From Tetracentron sinense (Eukaryota > Streptophyta > Magnoliopsida > Trochodendrales > Trochodendraceae): a stretch of DNA of 64,000 bases. Below the pieces are notes generated by a model that saw only the letters and a list, made by a program, of their open reading frames with translations, was not told the origin of the DNA and did not search any database. The position numbers and the translations under genes are program-made. Shown here piece after piece: positions 21,660 through 32,126 of this stretch. Position 1 is the first letter of the stretch, and every line of letters starts with the position of its first letter. Where the stretch lies: positions 3,970,501 through 4,034,500 of the forward strand of contig CM026560.1 in the NCBI GenBank assembly GCA_015143295.1, written 5' to 3'.

Positions 21660-22257
21660 GGTCCTTATTGGTTCATGATCGGTGCAAGATATTATACATA
21701 TATACACCTCAAACTTAACTTGTTAACTCTTTCGAGTGATCTTTTAATTCTCTTTATGCTACTTGGTTGTTAATATTTGTTTCAAGTTCATGCGAGAAAA
21801 GGAGTTTAATATGGATTGTTTAAAAGCATTAAAGGCTCATAAGGATCTCAAGTGGAAAAAGACCAAAGCAGGGAGCAAAAATTAGAGTCATTCAGGAAAA
21901 ATTGCCCAGAGGGGGGCAATCGTTTTGGCCTATCAGATTGCGTGAAAAATCTTCTTTTGGGCCCAGTTTGAATAATTTTAAAGGCCCAAATTTCGTATGG
22001 AAAAGAGAAAAGAAGAGTTGTACCACAATTAGAACTCCTTATTTTATAGGGACTCTATCTTTCTCTCTTTCTCTTTAAAAAGGAGAATCCTTACCCATAA
22101 TCATTATGTAGAGATTTTGAATCAGAAGAGAATGAGCTCTGGAGAAAAAGGAAGCCATAAAGAAGAATTCATCAACTTTGTCTATGAAGATGATGTGTTC
22201 CTCCCTCGTGATGAACTAATTCCCCATTCTAGGGTTTTAATGAAACCCTAGCCAAGT
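21660..22257 (+). mobile_element. Partial LTR related to 11551-12130
   Basis: The order of blocks matches the LTR at 11551: GGTGCAAGATATTATACAT, then AACTTGTTA and GAGTGATCTTTTA, then a CATGCGAG word, a TATA-like TTATTTTATAGG near 22045 and a GAAGCCATAA block. Similarity stops where the Tat-like element begins at about 22258, so it appears to have been cut by that insertion or by its recombination. It is old and fragmentary. Confidence 0.5.
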
Positions 22258-24730
22258 AAGGCGGTAATGTCTTTAACGACATTACCAAACCGCACAGGAT
22301 TGGTAATGGCGGTAAAACCATTATCGCCAATACCTGGGTTTCTTCCCTGCAGCACGCCACCCCCCTGCTCGGTCAGTGCACGCCTGCACCACCCCCACTC
22401 TGGCCTCAAGCACCTCTCCGGCCACTGTAACGCCTATCTAACCCTGTCCTAATACCAGGGGTGTCCCTAACCCTTGGCCTATAAAGGGGACACCCCTTAT
22501 GGCTGTAAACCAGTGGAAAAATCTCCAGACCCGACCCCCTGGTGCGTTGTCCAAGCCCCAGCCCATCTCAGGCACTCTCAGCTCGGAGCAGCCGCGCACC
22601 ACCGCTTGCAGTTCCACCACCAAGCTCCACCGCCACTGCTATACCCTCATCTCAGCGAGAAGACGCAGTAGCAGGGTAGGGCTTCCCCGTACCTCTTTTT
22701 TTCTCTTTTTGTTATCACCTTTGTGAGCCCCTAGTCCATTCCAGAGGAGTACCTACTTTGTTTTGATAGAAAACCCATTGTAGGGGGTCTCTCCCACTTT
22801 CATAGGTGCGGAGAACCCCCTTCCCAGGGTATAGCATTGCTCCATAAGGGTCAGGGGATCCCTCACAGCATGAGGGAACCCCTTGTTCACCCTCAGTAGC
22901 AGCCCATAGGGCTGTCTTCTTTTTTTGAGAAAAATCTAGGTTAACGATAAACTCAGTACCGACACCCCTTTGCTCCTCTGTTTCAAGGCCTGGGGGCCCC
23001 ACCTGGATACCTTTTGGACCAATCTGAGGCTAGGGCTAGAATCCCCTAGGTCTCCCCTACAACTTACCTGAAGACCCCGAAAACCATGGTTAAGCCTAAC
23101 CATGGTTAAAATCCAGAAAACCACAAACTGTCCATAATGTCGGTAATCTCATTGCCGACATTCATGATTTTATGTGAACACTGACAGTGCCACTTGGGCC
23201 CACTGTGGGGCCCACACCAGGCCACCCCTGGGGTCCACCCTAGGCTCATTTTGTTCCCATCTTGGCCCTCTTCAAAACCATAGGTTGTGGGGCCCTCAAC
23301 TCATCCCCTAACTCAAGTTATAGGGGTATGAATCTGGATAAAAAAAATTGCCACATTGGCGGTAATTGTTTCACCGACAACCTGATCGTGTGAAGAAATC
23401 AGATTAGCGGTAAAAGAATTATCACCAATCCCAACTTTGCCTTTTCTAGGGCTTCACAGTGGGCCCACAGCCCATGGGACCCACCTACTGATCAGCCTTG
23501 ACCCCTGGGGCCCATCTCGAGCATGCCCAGGCTTTGCACATTCCTTAACCATGGTTAAACTCCAACCCTGGTTAATTCATCAAACTCACTTGGAAAAATC
23601 TGAAAAAACCCTTAAAAATCCAAAATAATCCTAAACTCTGGAAAACATCACTTTTGGATCATGCTCATTGTCTAACCATGGTTAAATGAGCTTAACCACG
23701 GTTAACACTTGATTTAACCATGGTTAAGCCCATTTAAACCTTGGTTAAAATCCTAAAAGGGATTCAAAATCCAAACTCAACTTGAAGAGTTCTCAACCTC
23801 GATTATCCGAACTAACCATGATTAAAACTCATGTCTTAACCATGGTTAACTCACTTAACTTGGGGAATTTAGGAAAAATCCCTAAAAATCATCAAATCAA
23901 ATTTAATGACCTTAATTCAAACTTGGACCTTTAACCCTTAGCCTACCGGGCTCATCCTAAGCCTACCAGGCCGAACTTAGAACTACCGGGCCAAACCCTA
24001 TTCTACCGGACTTCCCCTTGGCCTACTGGGTCTAAGCCTATTGGGCTTCAATCCTTGGCCTACATGGCCGAATCTCGGCCTACCAGGCCTAAGCTAGTCG
24101 GGCTTCAACCTTAGTCTACTGGACTTACCCTAGGCCTACCGAGCTTCAACCTCGGCCTACTGTACCAAACCCTAGTCTACCGGACTTCCTCTCGACCTAT
24201 TGGGCCAAAGCCTACCGGACTTCAACCCTACCGGGCCCAATCAAACCAAACACTTAACAAACCCGATCAACTCAACCCTAGTCTACCGTGCTAGACCCTA
24301 AGCCACCCTTGGTGCACACACAACACACCCCTTAGCCTCGGCATGGGCTCATGTGTCTGAACTACGCTCGGTCTGATCTCACCCCAATGTGAGTCTGTAG
24401 GCAGCCCAACTCGGGCCCGACCCTAGTTTAGCTTTTTCCTTCTTGGATTAGTATAAACTAAATCAACAGCATTTGATTAACAACTTAACTTCAATTGGCT
24501 TAAACCTAGTAAGTAGGGAACCGTTGTAAAATGGAACTATCGGGGTGCCTAACACCTTCCCTGGGCTGAACCAAACCTCTTACCTGGAACTCTAAGCAGA
24601 CCAAGACCTTATTCATTACAATGAGACTTATTCCTACCGAATAAATAAGTGGCGACTCTAAACATAAAATCAACTTACCACATCGCCAAACAGCACCCCT
24701 TGTGAGCGGGGACCGAAATCCTTGTTCATA
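22258..24730 (+). repeat. 5' LTR of the Tat-like element
   Basis: It is a near copy of 32525-34960. Landmarks are paired dyads at 22263-22338, TATAAAG at 22480-22486, many TTAACCATGGTTAA-type palindromes between 23040 and 23870, and a run of CTACCGGGC words at 23930-24290. It ends at about CCTTGTTCATA just before the primer site. The short reading frames within it also occur, diverged, in the 3' LTR and are not genes. Confidence 0.8.
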
Positions 24731-25800
24731 GCTCTGGCGACTCTGTTGGGAAGAAGTTTCTAAGGTTCAACCCAGAACCTAGGTTTAAGCCAATTAAACC
24801 TCAATATTACTCAGATGCCTTAAGATTTAGTCTAATACTAATTTTTTTTATCTCTTTTGGTTGTATTGTGTACTGTGCATAGCATTCATGTCATAGTAGT
24901 GTAACAACCCAAAACCCTTTAGACAGGCTTAATACGCTTACGGCTACTGGATGATTATCCTCAGTGACGGAGACTTAAAAGTCTTAGAGGTCCGCAGAGT
25001 TACTCAGTGGGTGATTACCCTGAGGGAATGATTCTGAACGCTCCCGCTTACACCAATCGTCCTTTTTCAAGGGAGTCGCATACACGGTGTTAAGTGATCC
25101 CCTCATCCTTAGGAACACACTTAAATCACCCCAGCATGCATACATGTAGCCTAAGTTATGGTATAGTTTACAAGCAGCCAAACCTGGAGGGATAATCTAA
25201 ACCCTAACCTGCTTGCACCTTATACCTGTCCCCAATCATGGTTGACTACCCAGGCACATCCTACCCGGATAAGCACCCACCCAGGGGCATGTGATGAGTC
25301 AAACTTGTAATTATAATAAAACACACCCTACCCCGATCCTTACATCGCGCATGGGGCTCAAATCCCGGTAGACAGGCCTTCACAGGGCTGTCCCCAACCT
25401 TGACCTGATAGGCCTCCGGTTCCCAATAACCCGAGTAAAGCATACCGGACCTCTGTCCGCTTGCCCTATCGGAGCACATGTGTCATGTCACACCCTATCA
25501 AATACAATCTTCATTTGCATCATATTTGCATCTTTCACCTGTATTACGCAGTACACTCGCATCGAGTCAATCTAGATGGTAGGTCATTCTAGGATAACCC
25601 AATCAATTGATCAACCGGCCAGGCCTGTCCATTTAACTTCACTAGGGGCATGTGATCATGACCTCCAGAAAGTAATATAGGCATTCGCCCCGAGTCAGCG
25701 TATCACTTGGGCCCAGTACCACAAAGTCGGGACTATCCACGACCTATCCATAGTTAAACCAGACCTGTGCCTCATAAACGTAGCTATCTAGTGTGGGAAC
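24731..25800 (+). other. Untranslated leader of the Tat-like element
   Basis: This runs from the primer-binding site (24735) to the first gag-like frame. It has no recognisable coding sequence; short frames here are mostly on the opposite strand and show no family features. Confidence 0.5.
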
Positions 25801-25809
25801 CCATCTCAT

Positions 25810-26175
25810 ATGGTGTTTCATTTTGGTAAGGACGAGTTATCTTCAACACTGGAGGAGATTCAACACACCTTAGGGTTAAACATGGATGGCAAACCCATTA
25901 TACCGCGCTACAAGACAATATACCAAACAGACCTATCTAGGTTCTTGCATATCAAGTCTGCCTACTTGCAGTCCAGTCCTAACGACTTTTTCGATCAGAT
26001 ACCCATCAAATTTCTCGAACACAGTACAAGTGCAAATGGAACCCTGGTTTCTCTTGCAGTAGAACTTCTCAGTTTCAACGCCCTTGCACTAAATCCCGGA
26101 TGTTCTATGCTGCCGAAGCCTTTGAGAACGTGGAGGTTGAGGTCACATCCCTCCAGCAGCAAATCATGGGCCTGA
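25810..26175 (+). pseudogene. Gag-like frame 1 in the Tat-like element (fossil)
   Basis: A 121-residue frame starts MVFHFGKDELSSTLEEIQHT. A short LEEI-type motif followed by a proline-bearing linker resembles N-terminal gag-related frames of Tat-group and other non-autonomous plant elements. I cannot assign a named domain. It belongs to the fossil element, not to a host gene. Confidence 0.4.
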
Positions 26176-27027
26176 ACGGTGTGCCCCAGCCACCTGACTT
26201 CGCAATCCCTGACAGGCCTGCCTAGGATCGAGTCTTTTTCTTTTTTGAGTCACATTCCTATACTCTCCTACCGCACATTAAATGCAAAATCCTTTTTAGC
26301 AATCATTTTCCTCGCATTATGCAAGGCACTCTATTCACAATGCTACCTAGCATTATGCATAAACAGTTGCACCGCGCCCCTCCAGCATTACTGCATCATC
26401 CGTGAATCCTCATCATTGTCCATGCACCACATTTACACCAGCTAGGGTCACTACACATACACTACAAGTACACTGCACCTTGCACCACCGGTACGCTACA
26501 CTAGCAACACCAGCACACTACACTAGGCATTTACACATGCACCGTCACCGCATCTGCATTACTAGGGCACCGCACTTGTACCTATCTAGGAAAGCATAGA
26601 ACCCGATTTATCCTAGTCTAGGCATCGCCATCCAAGCTACAGTCTACACTAGCATCCCTAGAGTCCAGTCCAGGCATCCTTGCCGTAACACTGCATCTAG
26701 CATCACTCATGCATCTGTAGAGTACAGCCTACACATCATGTAAGTCGACAGCACTCCTATAAGTAACCCAACTAGGAGAGTCCATAGACCATGTTTATCC
26801 TTCACTCTATCCCATCAGGAGTGTTGTTTAGGGTTGAGCCTCTCCTCTTATTGAGTCTCATCTCATTCATCGGGTTTTCACCTACGCATGCTCATACATC
26901 TTAGATTCACATACCTTACCTACGGTATTGACTCGCTCTATCTTTCCAGATCCCACCTTACCGAGACGGCAACTTAAGGATCCAAGCAATGGAAAGCGAA
27001 GAAGCATCAAGCAGCTAAGAAGTCATC

Positions 27028-27474
27028 TTGACGACCCTCCTCCGCCAAGAGCAGGACATCAAGTCTCTCCTCCAAGATATGGCTATCGCTCTCGACGAGC
27101 TCCGGACGGCACAAAGGCAAACCCAGATCCGCCCTCCTACCGTTCAAGCAAACACACCTAGCCCAGTGGCACAACCATCGAGACCTTCCTCTCGCCTGCT
27201 TCCTAAGCCTCACTCACCGCACAAGCATTTCACCCATTGTCCCCTCAGCCAGCTCCTACCAGTTCTCATTGATAGGAAACTGATCACGCTCCACGGACCT
27301 ACACCACTACTACCTCCAGAAAAGAGAGGCCGTAACTACCAGGAGAGTGAGCACTGTGCTTTCTGTCAAGGCCTTGGATATTCCACTGATTGCTGCATTG
27401 CTCTAAAGCATGCAGTCGAAGACATAATTGATAAGGGCAAACTCGACTATGTGCCTGGTAGCTGGAGCTCCTAA
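27028..27474 (+). pseudogene. Gag C-terminal remnant of the Tat-like element (fossil)
   Basis: A 148-residue frame has a glutamine/proline-rich first half and a segment CAFCQGLGYSTDCCIALKHA followed by a DIIDKGKL-type helix. This matches the gag region of Tat-group gypsy elements, which carry a CxxC...H/C knuckle followed by a (V/I)xDLIDxGK motif. No pol follows. It is a fossil. Confidence 0.6.
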
Positions 27475-27479
27475 AAATC

Positions 27480-30400
27480 CTTTTCAACCCATCACCAAAC
27501 CACCGCTGTGCCACCCAGAGCAGTGCCTTCACCAGCCCAATCTGAAGAAGGTGACTTGAAAACAAAATGCTGAGTTGGGGCGATCAGAACCAAGCTGAGT
27601 CTAAGTCGGTCTTAGTTAGGTTCCTCTTCTTGTAAAAGTCGGCCGCAGTGGCCCCTATACTAGTCAGTACAGAGTCAAACTCTTTCAATTCAATGAAATC
27701 ACTTTTTTTCTCAAGAGTTTCATCTCCATTATCATACTTGCATAGCATAACTGAATGCTTCCTAAGCTTATCTGCTTTAACAAAAGGTCATCAGACCCAA
27801 AATCCTCAGGGGCAAAATACGATGAAAAGCATAACTCTCATCCAGAAACTTCATCCTGTATAAGCCAGGCAGCAAATGCAAAGGTCAAGACATTACCGCG
27901 CCAAGGGCAGGGGACATTCAAAAGCAAGGGACAAGCCCATCTTCAGTCATCCGACATAATTCTAGCTCCCCCAAGACAATGCTTAGAGCAGGGGGACAAT
28001 TTGTTCTTCAAAACATGAAGCAGAGCTAACACTCGAACAAGTGGCTGACAACTGCGGGAAAGCTGCACAAATCTATTAGTCAGGGGGCAAGTACCTCGCC
28101 CGACAAATGTTAGGGGCAATCTCGGACTGATCACCGGATCCCGAATCAATCAAATGAGCAAAACATAACGCTTAAAGGTCTTGTCTGATAACGCTTGCAC
28201 TTTTAACCGCTTCAGAAAAGGACAGGAAGCCATCTTTGGCACCCCCTTCATCCCCTTCAATGTAAACCTATTTTACGAATCAAGGAAATCCGCTAGTTAG
28301 CTCCTTTGAGCCTAACAGCCTTTCTTTCACAAAAATCTTTTCAGGGACACTCTCCCTTACCTAGCAGTGGCATTAGCTTGAACTACGTCATGACCTGATC
28401 CTGCAAAGGGTACATAGGCAACCTGACAAATCAGGTACGGTCACAAAAATGGATCATATCTCTCTGGGTCTCCCCACACAGAATCAAAACATCCCCAGGG
28501 GAACCAAAGCCTCATTGAAACTTCTCCCTACAGAGCCCATCGGAGCAAAAATTATTTCAACTTCCCTAGTCGAATCGACTCTCAAGGGTATAAAAACTTT
28601 CCATCAAAGGAAAACCCAAAATAGAAGAGTCAGAGACTCCCCACAGAGACAAACTTCATCAGACTCTATCTCCAGCAGAAAGCTTTCGAGGATAATCTCT
28701 TCCAAGAAACAATCCCCAAGCAGAGACAACATCCCTCACTCTCCCTAGTAAAGACAACCTCTCTCAAACCTCCCAGGAGAAACAACCTCTCTCATACGCC
28801 CTGGCAGAGACAACCTCTCACAAATTCCCCAGCAGAGCGAAAAAAAAAGAGACTCCCCAAGAGAGTGAAAATCAGTTGTAACAAGTATATATCCCCAAGG
28901 GAGTGCAAATCAACTGCAGCCAAAGATATCTTAGGGTGTCCCAAACTTCAGTCCTCTAGCCTACATTTCATCCTATCACAAGTCTTCCTAGATTCCCTAG
29001 AGACTGAAAGTGCAAGCAGCTTATCATGCAAGTATCCGAGAGCGAGATACCGACATCCAAGGCAATGGGAACAAAACTCCATTCAAAACCATCGCGGGCC
29101 CGATGAAAACCAGAAATGGCATTAGTGCGCAAAAATTACGTGAACCTTAGACCTGGTCTAGAGACCAGGGGCAAAAAATAGAAGAAAATTTATCAGCTTC
29201 GCAGGTGTGAGGAAAACCAACAACGGCTTCATAGCGTAAAAATTATGCAAACCTCATAACTTGGTCATTCCAAGGATAAAAAATGGAGAAAAAGCTGAAA
29301 ATCAGTTCGGTAGCAACATCGGTCAACGATCAGACTTATCGGATTCCCTAAATATCCCCAGCAGTCAGCATCTCTCTACGGATCGGTATCCCCAGCAGAG
29401 ATTCCAACAAAGAATATCCCCAGTAGGTGTTTAACTCTCAAGCATTCCCTGTTAGAAAATCCTTCGGAAAACATTTTCCCAGCATACAGGCAAACATCGG
29501 GAGATCCCCAGTAAACTAGAAATCCCCAAACTCCTCGACAGTAGTCTCCAACAGAGTTCAAATCCTCAGCAAACAGCTGATGTTCTCCAGAAAAGTCTGA
29601 CTCTACAAGGTGCAAAACAAGACTTCATCAATGTCACTACAGGACAAATCTATTCAGCATTGTACGTTGCCCCTGAGGATATAATCCATTAACCCTGTAA
29701 AAGTGATCCCTCTGTTAAATCACATAAGCGAAAGAAGCATTCAATTTATGCATCTTCTTCTTATCACCACCAGAGTTCTTATACTCATTGGATCAATCAT
29801 CCATGAATTCTGAGGTAGCTCCTGAGTCTATGACGTCTCCCAATCACTATCAGAGTTCCACTGCTCACCAGATCAATCATTCTAAGTGTCTGTCCATCGG
29901 CTTGGCCAGATCAAACAAAACTTAGCAGTCGCTCAAGATGCGTCTGGGCTCCAACAAGAAGCGAGAGCAAGATCGAGTGCCTCCGGAGCTTTCAATTAGC
30001 AAAGGACTGGTCTCAAAAAACGAGTCATATATCCAGTCCTCCAGCAACCTGCATACCATACTAAGGAAACCAGACCTAGTCAGGCCTTCCATGCATCAGC
30101 ATAGGTCAAGTCATGCATGCCATTCACGCACACCATCCTGCACAGTCAGTACACATACTCTAGCTACAAGCCGCACACTAGCTGCATACACTCAACACAG
30201 CTGCACACTAGTTGCACACACTCAATCAAGTCGCACGTAATGCACTCTGGCTACTCAAGTCCAGCTGCACACTGGTTGCACACACTCAATCGAGTCGCAC
30301 GTAATACTCAAGTCCAGCTGCACACACTCAATCGAGTCGCACGTAGTGCACTCTAGCTACTCAAGCTGGCTGCATGCAAAGTTTCACATTACACTCTAGC

Positions 30401-30600
30401 TGCACACAATCAAGTTGCACTCAATGCATCCTAGCTATATATTAGCTGCACAAGGTGAAAGCCTCATCCAATGCATACAAGTCGTACACATTGCACTTTA
30501 ATCGCATGCACCTAATCTAGTCACAACTACGGTTGCGCACCAATTGCTTCTCAGCATTATCAAAATCCAGTGCCTCTCGGCTAGATCAATATCAAATCCG
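27480..30600 (+). other. Non-coding interior with short degenerate repeats
   Basis: Bases 28600-29620 are full of loosely repeated CCCAGCAGAG and TCCCCA words at irregular spacing. Bases about 30130-30440 hold three or four copies of a unit of about 55-65 bp with CTGCACAC and CAAGTCGCACGTA. No protein domain is visible, so I treat the stretch as the long 3' untranslated part of the Tat-like element. Confidence 0.55.
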
Positions 30601-30624
30601 GCACAGTCCCTCAACCCTTTTTTG

Positions 30625-31645
30625 ACACCCCCGTGTATCCTAGACATCCTGTGTGCTCCGTGACGCCCTCGTCACTCTGCAGACTCACCAGCAAGTCCCT
30701 CCTTTGTGACACCCCTGTGTGTCCTCGACATTCCGTGTGTATCTTTACAGTGTATACCGCCTGCATGTCCCTCTCTGTGACACCCCCGTGTGTCCTTGAC
30801 ATCTTGTGTGCTCCGTGACGCCCTCGCCACACCGTAGACTCACCAGCATGTCCATCCTTTGTGACACCCCCATGTGTCCTCGACATCCCGTGTGTACCAT
30901 TACAATATACACCACCTGCACGTCCCTCTCTGTGACACCCCCGTGTGTCCTTGACATCTTGTGTGCTCCGTGACGCCCTCATTACACCGCATACTCACCA
31001 GCATGTCCCTCCTTTGTGATACCCCCGTGTGTCCTCGACATCCCGTGTGTACCTTTACAGTGTACACCACTTGCATGTCCCCCCTGTGACACCCCTGTGT
31101 GTCCTTGACATCTTGTGTGCTCTATGACGCCCTCATCACACCGCATACTCACCAACATGTCCCTCCTTTATGACACCCCCGTGTGTCCTCGACATCTCGT
31201 ATGTACCTTTACAATGTACAACACCTGCATGTCCCCCTCTGTGACACCCCCGTGTGTCCTTGACATCCTATGTGCTCCGTGACTCCCTCGTCACACCACA
31301 AACTCACCAGTATGTCCCTCCTTTGTGACACCTCTGTGTGTCATTGACATCCCGTGTGTACATTTACAGTGTACACCACCTGCATGTCCCCCTCTGTGAC
31401 ACCACCGTGTGTCCTTGCCATCATGTGTGCTCTGTGATGCCCTCGTCATACCGCAAACTCACCAGCATGTCCTTCCTTTGTGACACCCCCGTGTGTCCTC
31501 GACATCTCATGTATACATTTACAGGTGTACACCACCTGCATGCCTCCCTCTATGACATCCCCGTGTGTCCTAGACATCCTAGGTGCTCCATGACAACCTC
31601 GTCACACCACAGTCTCACCTTGCATGTTCATCACATACGAGCCTC
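30625..31645 (+). repeat. 155-bp satellite-like tandem array, about 6.6 copies
   Basis: The landmark GTGTGCTCCGTGAC or a variant occurs at 30651, 30806, 30961, 31115, 31270, 31425 and 31581, so the period is 154-156 bp throughout. Each unit consists of two related halves, both carrying GTGACACCCCCGTGTGTCC. The array lies in the 3' untranslated part of the Tat-like element, about 0.5 kb before its 3' LTR. Degraded continuation runs to about 31830. Confidence 0.9.
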
Positions 31646-32126
31646 CATTGACACGGAGTAAATACACCGAGTCTCACCGCATACACCCCCGTGTGATCTC
31701 GGCATACGAGTTTCCATTGACCTCGAGCTAATACACCGATACTCACTACATATCCACTCTTTCGACACCTCATGTGTCTTTGACATCTCAGGTCCCCATT
31801 GACGTTGAGTCAATGCGGACACCTTGCATGTCCAACACCTCGTCTCAGTTAATATCCCTCGGGAAACACCGACTCGATCACAACTCTGCCGCTTCTGAGC
31901 GACACCCTCTTTCGGCTAAGCGCCTCTAGGTCATGCCATCTCTGCATCCATAATTTTCCCCCAGCTACTCGCTACTTCCCGGTAGTAGTCCTGATCACTT
32001 CACGTGCACTCACCACTCACACATCACACACCATGCTACATTTCCATAAAACCCAATCTTGGTGTAAAAATCAGATGATTCCAGTCTTTGTCGTTCAAAT
32101 CGTCAATCTCGGCATTCTCCGACAAA

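Noticed and set aside
22438-23124. Short frames inside the Tat-like LTR as genes
   Set aside because: Related frames recur, diverged and differently broken, in the 3' LTR; they are LTR sequence.
25810-26175. A host gene with a plant-mobile-domain-like segment
   Set aside because: It lies between the two LTRs of one element in gag position, so it is better read as part of the fossil.
30611-30982. Minus-strand 123-residue reading frame as a gene
   Set aside because: It is the translation of the 155-bp satellite.
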